Assembly: GCF_015832195.1 (NCBI RefSeq)
Contig: NC_052017.1
Location: 89,926,429 to 89,990,428 of the forward strand
Direction of reading: 5' to 3'
From: Motacilla alba alba
Lineage: Eukaryota; Chordata; Aves; Passeriformes; Motacillidae
Length of the DNA stretch: 64,000 bases
In this document: positions 14,101 through 28,015 of the stretch, one piece after another
Layout of the letters: the number at the start of each line of letters is the position of its first letter
Position numbering within the stretch: position 1 is the first letter of the stretch
The notes under the pieces: model-generated
Database searches by the model: none
Told to the model about the DNA's origin: nothing
What the model saw: the letters and a program-made list of their open reading frames with translations, nothing else
Translations under genes and position numbers: made by a program

Positions 14101-15591
14101 ATTTGTAGTGCTGACCAGAATTTACACATAATTTAACACAAGTAAATGAAACCAAAACAAAACTGGACTACATATTCCCTGTGCAAGACAGTGCTGTAAG
14201 TGAAAATCCAGGGAGGATGCTAATGAACAGCCAATAAACTAAATCAGAAATCAATTCTATTTCTACTCAAAAGACGCCACCTGAGCAAATATTAGTATCT
14301 GTAGCTGGTCAGAAAGTAGCAACAACAGCACCCAACACCTTAAAAAATCCTGTAAACTCTTTTGTTTGTACATCTGTATAAAACACATTCTCATCCTGCT
14401 ACAGCATGAATCATCTTGAAAATCCCCCATCTCAAGTGCTGTGTCATCCCAGAGCAGCTGAGGTTGCAGGGGAAGGAAGCCATTAAAAACAGCTGGCTAT
14501 GCAATATCTTCTCACCAGTTACCTCACTTAAACTATGCAGTTACAATCTAAGACACACTCCAAATTGAACAGCATTTCCCTCTGCAATTCTTTAATTCCA
14601 CGAGGACTGATACCTGAGATACAGTTTGAACATCCATGCCAGATACTCATGTGACAGCTTTAAAAATGACAGTGTGGGCATGTCAAGTCCCAAATTTGCT
14701 CTGTAATTTCCCTTTCAAAACTCAACAGACACCTGAAATATTTGCTGTGCAAAAGGCAAAACACATTTTAGCACTGTATTTCCCTGGAGGGAAAAATCAT
14801 GAACATACCAGAATTCATCACCAGTCTGGTTTTTTAATCCAGTAACACAATAGCCATGAATCCAGTAAAACAAAAAATAAAAGATATGAAGCAAACAGAT
14901 ACCAGTTTTTCAAAGAAAAGTGGTGCAGACGGTTTTTAAACACAGCAAAGTGTGTTTCTCTGGGGGAAAGAAATTCCAAAGGCACAGTGGCATGAGTGGA
15001 AACCAGAAAAAAGAAAAAGGACACAAGCCAAAACTACAAACACCTTCAAGATCATGTTTCCTCTTCTTTTACTATCGGAAAAAATTCCACTGAGCACAAA
15101 TGCTGCTCAGTAGTTATTTACTTAGAAAGGCTGATGTCCAGCAATGCACTATCAAGGGTTTCTAGACCTACCCAAGCTGTCTCCATTTCACTTCCAACAT
15201 TTCTCACCTTAGAACTTGCCAGGGAAATGAAGGACTAAAATAAATGACATGACAAAGGAATGGGATCATATTTACTCCTTAGAAAAGTGTAAAAAACATG
15301 AGAGTGGCTATTTTGTTCCAAATACATAGTCTCTTCTCATGGTCAGATTATTACACCTTTCCTACACCAAGAAAGAAGACTTGGAACTTGAAAATCCCTT
15401 ACAGTTCCAATCTAATTTTTATAGCTTGTAACAGCACTGCATAAATTGCATGGGCTGTCCAAGATGAAAATTAGCCTATTTCTACAGCAAATTGCTTTAA
15501 ATATTAGCATTTTCCTATTTATATCTCAGCAAATAACCCAAATTGTGTAGCCATATTGAATAACAGCTACCTACTATTCAATTTATCATCT

Positions 15592-15618
15592 TTTTTTAAG
15601 TCAAAGTGACTTAAAAAA
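15592..15618. repeat. Perfect 11-bp inverted repeat
   Basis: TTTTTTAAGTC at 15592-15602 and its exact complement at 15608-15618 flank a 5-nt loop. No element or gene explains it. Confidence 0.85.
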
Positions 15619-16440
15619 GAGCAATGCAAATATTTAAGTATTAGATACATGTACACATATACTGCCCGCTGCAGAATGAAATTAAACCATCTGGGATTAT
15701 GTATTTCAAGAAAGAGTATGTTAATAAAATATATACAAAAGATTTAGAAATATTCAACTGTTGTCTAAGTATTCACATAACTTGAAGCATACTTTTAATT
15801 ATTTCCTAAGTTAGGGCCATGTTTTATGGAATATCCATTCAGATGTTCCCAAGGTAATTGAAAAGTATTTAGCCAGCAGCTGCATCTTTAAAAATATATC
15901 CTAAATTACTGACCAGTTATGAAAACATCACTAAATATCTCATAATGGAACTTCTAATGATCAGAATTTAAGGTCTATTACAAGGATTTTAAATAAAGTT
16001 AGAAAATTCACAGGTAAGTGAGCAACAAAGCTGGGTTGGGTTATCAATAATAAAATCAGAATAACAAGTTCAGTTAATGCCTAAAAAGAGATAACTGGTC
16101 TATGCAGAGCAAGCAGGTAGATCCCTTCCAAAGACCATTACTTCTTAAAATCCCATCTCTTTACAAGATTAATATAGGATTAATATCAGTGCAGCTGTAT
16201 TTTTGTCACTTTAGCTAACCACAAATATTCTGCTTCTACATGACATTACCTTAATGCTAGCTAAGTATAACTTGTCATGCTCTAGGGTTATTTGCTGCTG
16301 CAATTTCAGCTTGCACTCATACTTTGTCCCAAGCAATAAATAAAAAAAATCCTACACGACTAAAATAACTTTTTCCAGAGCCATTTTGATCTTGCCTGTC
16401 CCTACCCACAATTTCTGCTATCTTTGCAGTCTCTGTTATT

Positions 16441-16456
16441 AATATATATATATATA
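16441..16456. repeat. Short (AT)n tract
   Basis: About seven AT dinucleotides in intergenic AT-rich DNA. Confidence 0.9.
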
Positions 16457-19400
16457 AAACCTCGATTAAGCAATAGAGTTAGGCCACAGGCTTTCTGCTC
16501 TATTAGGCCTCGAGCTCACTCAGTCTTTATGCTTAGCTAACAGAGTGATGTGGATTTTCCATTTTTCAGAGGATATGTAAAGTAGCAGTTAATTAATTTG
16601 GAGAGAAGAAGGAACAGCAACATACAATGCCAAACTAACACTAAAGCATAAAGAAATGTTTAGAACCCAGCCTGATCCAGCAGAGAACAAATTAACAGCC
16701 AGAAGATGGGCAGCAAAGACCAGATAACTGACCAAAAAGAGCGAGAATACATTCCCAACAAAGAGGTTACAGTGACACAAAGTAGAAACGATACAGCAAC
16801 ATGGAAAAGTGAATAAATTCTCAGAGATTCCTGTTCAAAATATACTCACTGGTTGTTGCTTTTAAAAAGAAAAATCTACATCAAAGTAAGACAAAGACCA
16901 AGGGCTGCTAGTCCCTGAAACACAGCTCAGCACTGCAAAAGGAAATACTCTCCTGGATTATCCATCAAAAGTTCTGCCCATTTCTCCCTGACCTTGTCCT
17001 GGGAAGCCTGGGAAAGGTTGGCCCTGGCAAGTCACACACTACTTGCTACTTGAATCAATTCATTTACTGCTGCTCATTTGCTCTCACTACCAGCCATAAA
17101 CATGAACAGGAAGCAGTATGTATTGAAAGCAATATGAAGGGAGATAGGGGGGCAAACTGGAGTGAGAAGTGGAAAGAGGAAAGCTTAAACAGTGAAGCAC
17201 GTGCTCCAGATAACTTCAGGCAACTCGAGTAGCTGTAATAAAGCATTACCAACACTTCAGACAATTCTGAAGTAGCTTTACTGTAAAAAGACATCCTGAT
17301 ACAGAAGTCTTAGAAAATCTAAAAAGCACCAGCGCTGTTTCTATGTACGACTTGAATGACTGGACACCCTAGGAGATGAAGCATGGGAGACAGCAATGTA
17401 ATACAGAATGTACCATAGATAGAGGGTATTTCAGAGATTTGTCAAGAAGCCACAGGACCAAACACAGTCTGATCTCAATACATGAGTGTATTCTCTTATC
17501 AACAGCTGTGTCCAGCTTTCTTGACGAGTGGCTCTTAGTCACCCTTCCTGTGTGATGATCTGCTAACTTCCTGTGTAGATGCCACATGCCTGATCTACCC
17601 CAGATACAACTCCTTGTTCAACTTGTACCAGTTTCCACTGGTCCCACAGGAAAAAAAGGGATTTGAACATTTTTCCCGGAGTACAGAGCAGAGGCAGTAG
17701 TTTGAACTACTTGCCAAATGCCCAAAACTCCATCATAAATGACTACTGTGTGCATGCATGGCAACCTGGATTTACTAGTCAGGTGCAGAGGAGACACTCT
17801 GGGCACACGGTGAAAGCTCAGTGAATTGAGAGTGTCAGATTTGCTGCACACACACAATCTGCATGCTTGGCAAGACTGGCACGCCCTGCTTGTCACGGTC
17901 ACTGCACGTGCCCAGCATTGTGTATCTGGGTGCTGAGCTGCTGGGCAAGTGAAGTACATTTGCAGGGTCACCATCTGTATATACAACTGACTTGAGGGTA
18001 GCAGTAGGGCAGCCCTTTGGAGACAGTGCAAACCTACCTGTGAATCCCACCACATTCCTGATCCAACAGCCCTGCAGTCAAAATGATCATGGAACTGTAG
18101 AGAGTAGCAGGTGCCATTGCAGAAAACGAAGGGACTTCCCTATAAAGAAAAATAGGGATGGAGTATTTGTGAAAGGAAGTGTCAAAATTCTACCCTCTTT
18201 CCCTCAGTTTCAAGAAACTGCTTGAGTACATGGTGAGTAGATCTCCTTAGTTTTGCTAAGGATATAAAATCTGTGAAAATGTTATGTCACTCACAACCTC
18301 ACAGTCAAAAATGACAAGGCAACAAGCACAATGGAGATGGTTTAGTCATAATGCAGAGAGACTGTCCTAAAAAAGGTGTACTTTCATTAATCCAGCATAG
18401 CCTTCTGCATAGACCAATTGCCTCTTTATGGAGCTAATCAGAGCAGAGCACATTAATCCAGACACTCTCCTTATCTTGCCAGCTGCTCCACTGAGATGCA
18501 GAACACACTTGTGTCCCCTCAGTCAGCCACAAGACAATTGCATGAATGTCTGCTATGAAAAATTCATTTTTAATACCCACTCTGTAGCTGGCAAGCCATC
18601 ATTTGTTACCAGTCTCATGGAGTGACTTCAAAAGATGAAGAAAATGTCCTTGCAAAATAGAGAATCTGGCTGCACATTTAAATATGACAAACACAAAGGT
18701 GGATGTATTAACCAGACCTTTTCATGGAGACAAAAGCAGAACAAGCATCAGGGAAATAAAGCTGGCATCCAGTCTACCCAGCTGATAGCAGGAATGCTAC
18801 ATGAGTCAGTTCAGATGCTTTAACAGGGCATTCACATGAATCAGAAAAAAAAAAGAGCTAGGGAACACAAAATTCTTTCTTACATGTAACAGCCTCTTAA
18901 CAAGTGCATCTGGAGTGCACCTGTCCTGCTGGAGGGAAAAAAAAATCACAAACTCTTCCTTCATGAAACTTGCTGGAATTTGCTCAGAACCGACCTTCAT
19001 ATTTGGTTACACTTCTGGAAAATTATTCCATTTATATACAGTGGAAGAGGTATAACTCACTTCAGTTTCCATTTGAAAGTTGTCCTTCTGTTAAGATCAG
19101 TATTGGTTTTTGTTGTTTTAGAAGTCAGATTCTGACCATTTCATGGCTTTGCTATAGTGGTCTGTTGTGGTTTAGGAATGGTATTCTCCAGTTTAGTACT
19201 CCCACCAAAACCTATGTCACTGCCCCTCTCCTGTGGTGCACTTTAAGGGGAGTTGGAGGCACAAAAGGTAGAGAATAACATGCTAAGAACAATTTCCTGG
19301 AAACAACAATGAGAAAAGAAAACTAACAGTAACAGCAACTTTTAATAATAAAAGTGTGCAAAAGAGTGATTCATGACAAAATGCTCACTGTGAAGCCCAC

Positions 19401-21939
19401 AATTCCAGCCATGCCACCCTTATGGCAAGAGAGCCCTTCCTTTCAGAAGGGAAGTCCCTTCCCTTTGCTCCCTGAAATGAGGTACAGAATAACCTCTAGG
19501 TCCTAACCATGCTCCCTCCTGGCTACTGCAAAATTAACCCTGTCCTGGCCAGAACCAGAACATGCTCATAATGGAGAAAACTGGGGTTTCTAAGTAATAA
19601 AACTGTAAAGCACAGCAGCATTTTATGATATTAAACCTTACACGTAAATATTGGGTTGGAACCTTTTAAAATCTTTGGATTGCACATAAATTTTGAAAGC
19701 TTTTTTTTTTTTTTTTTAATTCTCTCCTTGCACTGCTACCTTTTGATAGTTTTGTCAGGATTAGGCTGAATCAAACTTCAGCCTTTTCTTTTCCTTTTTA
19801 CCCAAAAGGAGCTGGAATTTGTTCTGGAGCCTCATTTGTTACATCTGGAGCTACTATCAGGCTTTTGATCAGACCAAGCCTTACAGATAGAAAAGTTCTA
19901 CTTTAAAATTCCCCTCGTGTTTGGAGATGTCAATAAAGTTCTTTTAAAGTGTCAGAAGTGATTGCTCTGTTTGTAGTTTTACTAATACCAATTACAATGG
20001 TATTGTCTCCAGTCAGAAGAAGGTATAAAGAAACAACTAAATAAGCCCTTCTCATTCCCCTATCCACTCAGACACTAAACTGCACACAAACACCTAGGCA
20101 CAGAAAGACATGCACACATGCACACACATGCCACCCTGCTTCTTCGGAAGGAATATATTAAAGTACTGGCCCTGTGGAATAATGAAGGAAGTATGTAAAT
20201 ACAGCACTCTATTCTTTCAAGAAAAGCTTTAAAAATGCACACACTCCACTCCCCCTAAATTATGGTAGAAGATGGGTCATAATAGCTAATGTAGTAGGCA
20301 AGAAGGGAGAATGGAGCACAATTCCCTAAACTCGATAAAATAAGCAATTACTCTTGTTATCTGAATGGCTCTGTCAGTGGAGAAGTTGTCTGTGTCATGA
20401 CAGAATCTAACAAAGGCTGTTGCCTTTAAGCATCAAAGGCTTTGGCCTTATTATCTTTCTAAGATGTGCATGTATAATAAGTTTTCCTAACAAATGGCGA
20501 GGAAGCATCTCTGGCAAAATATAAAATGGTGATAAACTATGTCCAAATGATTAATTCACAGAAATTCTCCATCACACTGCAGCTACATGTGCCCGTCTCT
20601 TCTGTTATGCCCTTGGAGATTTTCATACTAAACGTATGTGCATATTTTTCATGGCCACTGATATTTGAATTGCAGCCTGCTCCCATGCAGAACATAAAAC
20701 ACTTCAAACTGCATAATGCTGACTAAATTATAAGTTCTCCAGTGGCCTGAGGTAGCAAGGGCCATAATAATGAGTGTGCTTAAGTGGTTTGTGTAGATTT
20801 TTTTCCCCTTTAATTTTAATGCCCTAACTTGCTGCTGCCTTTTCTAAAGCTAGGGATTGTCTCATACAATCATAACAACAGGGAAATAGAAACTGCATTA
20901 TGCTTTGAAAAAATGTGGCATGCAAAGCAGAAGCTCCACTCATCAAGCACAGTGATAGCCGATTCAGCCCTGTTGGTCACATGGATAGAAAATGCTTTGG
21001 TGACTTTGTCCATACTTGTAATTATATTTGAGCTGTTCTATGCATAAAGTCACACTTACTGGGTAGAAAGCTGCAACCCTTCCAATCACATTCATATGCA
21101 CATGTAAAAAAAGAAAAAAAAAAAAAACAAAAAACAACCACATCTGAAGTATCACTTGATTAAAAAGATAATAAACTAGGTAAATGAAGCCTGCAAAATA
21201 CTGAGAATTTTACTTATGGTATTACTATAGGTCAAAGGGGACAGCTGTATGAGCTGTAACACTTAGTGATTTTGCAATGCTTTCAATGTTCTGGTATTGG
21301 TTATTTTTCTTGGGTTTACTCAAAAGACAAATAGATGAAAATGCTTACACTGCAGCAATGCTCACTTCCATGGTAATTGGAAAAATATATACAAACTGTG
21401 CTAATATCCACGATGTTTACAGTCAGGCAGATAAAAAGAGCCTGGGCACATGTTAACTGTTTCTATCAACTTCCCCCACCTCTAAATAGAGACCATTTTT
21501 GGCCAGAACATTGAGGAGCAAGGAGTTATTGACTTCACAAATCAATACAAAGGAAGATTTGGAAAATCCTTTTCAAGTGCCCTTTTGTTCCACAATGTTT
21601 TGGGAAGTTCATTTCTACATTCCCTGCTCCACGGGAATGAGGTAGATGTTTAAACTCACTTCTCACAGGATTCAGACTAATCCCCATCTGCACCTAACCA
21701 CTTCACCTAGCCTAAGGTCTGAGGCCTTCTTGGCAGATGACTGCAAACTTATGCAGCTCAAGTTCTCCTATGTCAATATGGCTACACAAATCTTCCTCTG
21801 GCAACAGTCTGTGGACCTCTTCCTCTGAAGAGGAAAACATGGAGTAAAATACTTTGGCAACAGTATCTAGCAGTATCTTAAATGGAAGAAGTGAACATGA
21901 TGGATTTCTGCTCCACCTACAGATTTCTCCAGAATCCTA

Positions 21940-22470
21940 GTGTGGAGCTCCTGGGTCAGTAAGCAGTAAGGGTGGCTCTGCTGGTGTAGCAGAGAAAGAT
22001 CAGCAGTGTGTCACAGCATAGGTCACAGTTGAGATGACCACAATACACAGAGTATCACCACACAATTTCAGAAGGCTTCAAGTATCAGCCTGTTCAGATT
22101 AACACCATTTCAGAAGGCTTCAAGCACCTGCTCTTTATAGTGCTTCAGTCCAACCTTTTATACCCTTCATCTTACATGCCTTACACCTGTGTGCCCTCTG
22201 TGCCCTTTGGTGATTGGTCAGCACACCTCGGCACTCCATGTCCCATTGCCTTCAATGCTGCTCTCCGGTCCTGCACAGCTGTAGCCATTGGGGAGGAGGC
22301 TCCACCACAGCCCCACTCCCAACCACCACAAACTGTGTGCCGACAGCAGTGGCTCTACCAACTCTCCAGAACAGGTAAGAACTCCTGAAGCAACACCAAG
22401 ACCTCCCAGGAAGGGAGGTTTCCTCTCTCTGGCCTCTCTTACACATTGGAGATACTCTCCTTCCATAACA
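21940..22470 (-). mobile_element. Probable solo LTR of an endogenous retrovirus
   Basis: Read on the minus strand, the segment has retroviral LTR architecture. A TGTTATGG start lies near 22470, then a CCAATCACC box, a TATA box (gtataaaagg, 22163-22154), a second TATA-like tataaagagc, and a U5-like region ending near 21940. It is much richer in GC and promoter motifs than its flanks. No internal gag, pol or env sequence adjoins it, which points to a solo LTR. I found no convincing target-site duplication and do not recognise the exact family, so the ends are approximate. Confidence 0.45.
22154..22163 (-). promoter_or_regulatory. TATA box of the putative LTR
   Basis: GTATAAAAGG on the minus strand lies about 50 nt downstream of a CCAAT motif (ccaatcacc), the spacing expected in an LTR or other pol II promoter. 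Activity cannot be inferred. Confidence 0.4.
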
Positions 22471-22769
22471 GAGAAATGAATACATCTTTCATGTGACTCT
22501 TTAATTCCCCATCATTTCGGATACTGTCCAGCCATTTTACTTACTCAAAGTGAGTCCAAAGTGAAAGATGAAACTACTTGTTAGATGTCAGAGAGTACAA
22601 CCCTACTTGTTGCAGTGTCTTGACCTTCTGCAGCTCTTTTCCTCACTTTCATTTTATACTCTGTGATTCAGTCATTGACTCATTGGGTTGCAAATATAAT
22701 TTAGATTTATTTATTTATGTATTTGATCTGTCTTCATCCCTAAAATGTAAGCATGGTAAATTCACTGGG

Positions 22770-24480
22770 TGACAGCTTGGCTGAGGTTGGAAGGGACCTC
22801 TGGAAGTCATCTGGTTCAACCCCCCCTACTCTAGGAGGGCCACCTAAAACTAGCTGCCCATTACCAGGTTAACATGACTGTTGAGTCTCTGCAAGGATAG
22901 AGAGTCCCCAACCACCTGGTCTGTCTTCTTTTCACCTTCCTTTCAAATATTTTTATGTGCTGACAAAATTCCCTTAGTGGTCCTCTGCTGGACTCTCCAG
23001 TTTTCATCCGAGCTCATTTTCTGTTCAGCCAACGTATACTTCATCACCTTCTGCATGACAGTCTTGTGAGAGACAGGGTCAAAAGCCTTAAAGAAATTGA
23101 GGCAGACAATATCCATTACCTCATCTACCACAGCAGTCATTTCATTATAGAAGGTTATCAAGTGGTCAAGCATGACTCCCCGGGGTGATGACTTGTCCTT
23201 TATATGCCTGGATATTGCTTCCAGGATTAGCTGTTCCATCACATGCAAAGGAATTGAGGTGAGGCTGTAATTGGCCAGTAGTTCCTGGGGTCCTCCTTCT
23301 TGCCCTTTCTGGAGACAAAATGACTCTTGCTTTCCTCCAGTCCTAAGACACTCCTAGTGACTACGTCATTCAAAGATTATCAAGAGTAGCATCTCAATGA
23401 TGCCAGTTCCCTCAGATCTGATTGGTGCATCCCACCAGAGCCCATGGACTTACATATGTCCACTTTGATTATTTTCTAAACTGAACGTCTTCCATTAAGG
23501 GTAAGATTTCTTCGCTCCTCAGTCTCTCAGTCCTCAGATTTCTGAAGGTCGGTCTTTCTGGAAAAGACTGAGGTGAAGATGGCATTCAGTGACTCAGCCT
23601 CTCACACATCTTGTGTCACCAGGGCTCTTGCCCCATTCAGCAGCAAGTATGTATTTTTCCCCAGTCTTCTTTTGCTAATTATGTACTGTGAGGAGTCCTC
23701 TTGCTACCTTTAATATCCTCCACTAAATTCCGTTTTAGAGAGATTTTGGCTTTCCTAAGATAATTTCTGCATGTTCAGACAGTGTCTCTCTTTTTTATGC
23801 TTGAGTTTTGCCAGGAACTCCTTGTTAACTCACATAATCATCCTGATATTTTTGCCTGACTTCCTGCTTGTTGCAATAGACTGTTCTTGACCTTGGAGGA
23901 GATAATCCTTGAATATCAAAACAGCTTTCTTGGGCCCCTTTTCCATTCAGGGCCTTATTCCACGAGATTCTGCGTGAACAGTCTCCCTGCAAGGTCAAAG
24001 TGTCCTGATGTCCAGAGTCATGATCCTTACTCTCTTGATATCCAGGGTCATGATCTTGCTTTTTACCCTACTTACTCTTCTCAGGATTCTGAACTCCACT
24101 ATCTCACGGCCACTGCAGCCAAGACTGACTTCAATTTTCACATCCTCAACATTCCTCATTTGTAATTATGAGGTCCAGCAGAACACCTGTCCCCAGTCAG
24201 TCCTCTATCATTTGCATCAGGAAATACCATCCAGGAATCTCCAGGATTGCATATATCTGTGTTGTTTCTTTGGAAGATATCAGGTGGGTAAAATTTCCCC
24301 AGGAGAACCACAGCCTGCAACAGGAGCTGTCTTCAGTCTACAGAAGATCTTTTCCATTTGTTCTTCTTGCTTATGATTCCTGTAGTTTACACCTACTACA
24401 ACATCACCCAGTAATCAGTAACTGATACCCAAGAGCACTCAGCTGGCTCGCAGTCCATTCCCTAGGCAGAGCTCTATACA
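22770..24480 (-). mobile_element. Long CR1 LINE copy with reverse transcriptase remnant
   Basis: The 3' end lies at the left (gaggttggaagggacctctg on plus, the reverse of the CR1 tail) and the element runs rightward into ORF2. The minus-strand stretch 23248-22943 still translates DEVMDIVCLNFFKAFDPVSH, the CR1 reverse transcriptase block DIVYLDFxKAFDxVSHK with the first catalytic Asp region eroded. Further right come matches to the CR1 5' ORF2 part (ggtgggtaaaatttccccag). Stops and indels leave no functional enzyme. At about 1.7 kb it is the longest CR1 here. Confidence 0.9.
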
Positions 24481-27400
24481 CTCCAGCTGTTCATATTAAA
24501 CAAGGTCCTGAAAGCCCAGTAAACAGGAAAATGTTTGGTGTCTAAGCACTTATTTTGACTATGAGCATACACTGCTTCCCACAAGTACTGACATATATAA
24601 TTATTCACTATTGTTGTACAGGATATACCACCAAAAGTAGGCATGGTTTATTCTGCATACCTGGTTTTACTTCACAGGGCACCAGGTAAATTTCATATCT
24701 CCTGAAATATCTGTCTGCATATTTGGTTACCGTGAGATGTCTGAACAACCAAATTTCCAACCATCCATTTAGTTTGGGTAACTTCTTCATTGTATAACCT
24801 GCTCAATACATTGCTTTTACTGGCAAAATTAAGACAGGCATGTATTTTAACACATGGAAAGTGAACAGCTATGCTGATTTATCAACCTGAATTCATGTGA
24901 CAGAGATTCTTAACAGGCAAAAGCCCTAATAATATTGTATTCAGATACATGAAGACCCTTGCCTGCCAAAGAAATAAACGGGCAGTGATCTGGCTTCAAT
25001 CTCTTTCTTCATCTCTTTCTCTGGCATAACTTGTCCAACATTTTAGAGTGTGAACACCTGCAGTACTTTAGTCTTCCTCAAGTCAAAGGTGCTTCACCCA
25101 TTCTAAGTGGACAGCTAACCTTTAAAGAGGAAAAGTTTCAGTTTAGATTTGCATCCTTAGTCAGAAAGCAGTGTGCTGAGGACTCATCTGTGGCTTCAGG
25201 CAGATTTCAATTTAAAACTAAAAATACTACTACTACAAGAAAAACCAACTCTACTGATGGTGGGATGTGTGGGTATTACAGGAAACACTCTCCTAAGGCA
25301 GGCATTCCAGCTCCTAAAGCTGAATAAAATGTTTTCTTTGTCATACCAAACCTTGCTTATCCCCAGAGGTTTTTCAGAGAAGGTTTGAAAAGAAAGGTGT
25401 GTTTCAGGAACTCTCATTTACAAAACAGTATGTAAAATAGTCAGGTTTCAGTACCTTTTAATGAGCAGGTGAGCTTTGTTTAGTCCTGCCTTCAAAAGTG
25501 GAATATTTATACCACCTTCTTCAATAAAACAGTGCACCACTTACCTCTTGGGCATTCATATGTGAATCTTGTCAAGATCTACTGCTGAGTTTTCAAGTGT
25601 CAGATTTAGGATGAAAGGTTCCTAGAGAAGTATCTCATAAACAAACTTTCAAGAGCTGATTGATGTTTGAGACACCTTTCTCTGACTAAGACACCGCAGT
25701 TTGTTCAAATTAGTTTACAAGATTTCTTTCTCATTTCAGCTCACTAAAAACACAAATGCTGGATACTAATAACTTATGGAGGGTGCTTTTTATGTATCCC
25801 TTTGGAACATGCCCTATGTTCCCTAGCACTCTTTGCATTTAGTATGTGATAAGGGTTGAATTTAGAAAACAGAAGGCTTCCACACAGTCTTTCAAAAGAG
25901 TACTTAAGTCATGTCTTTAATGTTCTACCTGAACTTTGTCTTAAACATGCACATTTTCAATCCCATAGCACTACATAGGTTTTGAGCAGCAATCTCCTCC
26001 AGGTAAACTAGATATATCCTTTTCTAAATCCAAACCTAATGATTGTGATTATTCTTCAGAAAAAATCTCATAAAAGAACAGAAACATATTTTTCAAGCAA
26101 AATACTATACAAAATGGTAAAACTGAAAGGCTGATTTAACAAGGCCCTGTTTGTGTGGCTCAGCTCCATGTTGGAGGATTTCCTTTCCTGGTAAGAAACA
26201 AATTCACCTTTCTTCCCAAAACCATCCTGAATGAAACACTTATCAAGAGCAGGAAACAAGCTGATAACTTGGTGGCCACCTGTCAGTTGGGCACTGGTCC
26301 AGTGTTACTGATTTCACAGAGGCTGCAGAAAAAGCTGTAGTAGAAGCTGTAGGCCACAGAAATCAGCTTGTAGTAACTTTGAGGTGTAACTGACATAGAA
26401 CTAATAGATCCAATTTCCCAGATGGAGTAGTTTACTTATGGTGCAAAATTTTAAGTCTCCCCACCTTGGAACATCATCTCTTTGCAAGCTGAAACAAACT
26501 GCAGACACGTGTTCCTGTTTCTTAAATTACCCTTGCTCTCATGCCATCCATGGCATGATTTTAAGACTGCTTAAATAAAATACATGCCTGAATGTTAACC
26601 AAGCACTGAGCAGAAATATGAGTGTGAACTGATTCTGCTCATGACTCTAAGTAAATGTAAGCATCGTAAGACTTAGTTTCTGGCTTCTGTGTAACACCCA
26701 GTAAAACCCTTGTCCTGGGTCTATGAAGAATTACCTAGAACCAAATGGAAGACACAAAAGATGGGTACTTAAATTAACTCCTCACACATGCCCAAGTAGT
26801 TAGGCACCTCATTCAGCTTAGATTTACAGTAATGCCTCCCACATGTTAGAATTACCTAACAGCTCTCCAATTTTTATCTTAAAGCCAGTCAGACCACTTC
26901 TTTATCCCACATCTTGCCACCAACTGAACAAGTGTATTAGCTACAGCTCCTGTGGTTCAAGAGATGCCATTGTCACTATAAAATTTTCATATTAGCATAA
27001 TCAAGCAGTTTCCAGAGCAGTTTGGCCCACCTTAAGGAGCCATTGCTGAAAGACAGGAAAAGGAATAACTGCTGAATACACAGATATTCTATTGTCAGAA
27101 TTATATAGAGCACTTGCTCTTTACGTTGTTTAATTCAGTTTGGAGACTGCACCCTTCTGATGATGAAGACAGGTCACAGAGCTTTAGAGATGAAAATGAG
27201 CACCTTCAATCCCCTTAATTTATAAAGTATTTAAATCTTTGTACTTCTGCAAGAGCTGTCACTTGCATTATTTGTCCTTCTCTCTTTAATGGATAGTTGT
27301 AGTTCCCCTACGTTGATCTGAAATCTGACACATTCTTTTCTAATTAAGGACATCTAATTGGAAAGTTACACTTTCCCATGATGCCTACTACAATAAATCC

Positions 27401-27931
27401 TTCTAATTATTAATGTATCTAGGCAAGTGACATCTCATTATTTGGGTGAGTTCACAAAACCATTTGACAGGGAATAATGATGACTCAACGCCAAACCTAA
27501 ATTTGGAAGAATTTAAGCAGATCAGAGATTTTTCACTACCATAAATATTTTTGAATCAAATGGCTTAAACTAACAGATACTCAGGCTGGAGGGTTCAGAA
27601 CAGTTATACCTCTTCCCACTGCAATGGGAATACCAGCTGCAATGGAGAACAACACTGGCATGTTTTGAAGCACACCTGCAAATACGCTGTTCCTGTCACA
27701 GCTCCCTTTCTTGATCTTTCTGTACCTTATTTCTACAGCAAATACACAGCATAATGACTGGAGCAGAGAATGCACTAGGGCAACTTTAGATAATACAAAA
27801 AACTTGATTTGGTATTCACTCACTGGTATAATTTTGTGAGTTCTCCTTTCCTGTACGTAAACAGGAGAGGGCTTGGATCCCGGGGCCTGTTCGGAGAGTT
27901 CACCCACTACTCCGTGGAGCTGTCAGAGCAT
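24481..27931. other. Intergenic, no gene recognised
   Basis: Unique AT-rich sequence between the long CR1 copy and the CpG island. A possible minus-strand splice donor (gtgagtga, near 27817) lies just left of the island but leads to no recognisable exon. Confidence 0.6.
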
Positions 27932-28015
27932 CAGCCCACACAGAGCAATTGCATTATGTGCGGGAGAAGCTGCCAGCCCACACAGAGCAATTGCATTATG
28001 TGCGGGAGAAGCTGC
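27932..28015 (+). repeat. Perfect 42-bp tandem duplication (2 copies)
   Basis: Two identical 42-bp units, 27932-27973 and 27974-28015, each start cagcccacacagagcaat and end gggagaagctgc. They sit at the left edge of the CpG island. Identity of both copies suggests a recent duplication. The unit contains tgcattatgtg, but no known binding site was assigned. Confidence 0.95.

Larger units (their letters stand above)
11140..21939. other. Intergenic; possible conserved non-coding blocks
   Basis: No exon was recognised. Stretches near 11.5-12.1 kb and 20.3-20.8 kb are rich in homeobox-like TAATTA/ATTA words, E-boxes and evenly mixed unique sequence without repeats. That is the look of conserved non-coding elements, but only alignment could confirm it. 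Poly-T lies at 19701-19717 and an 11-bp hairpin at 15592. Confidence 0.5.

Noticed and set aside
17618..18055. 145-codon minus-strand ORF
   Set aside because: Cys/Ser/Leu-rich, overlaps another frame, no domain, no splice or promoter context.
22943..23248. 101-codon minus-strand ORF as a host gene
   Set aside because: It is the decayed reverse transcriptase of a CR1 LINE (CLNFFKAFDPVSHK).
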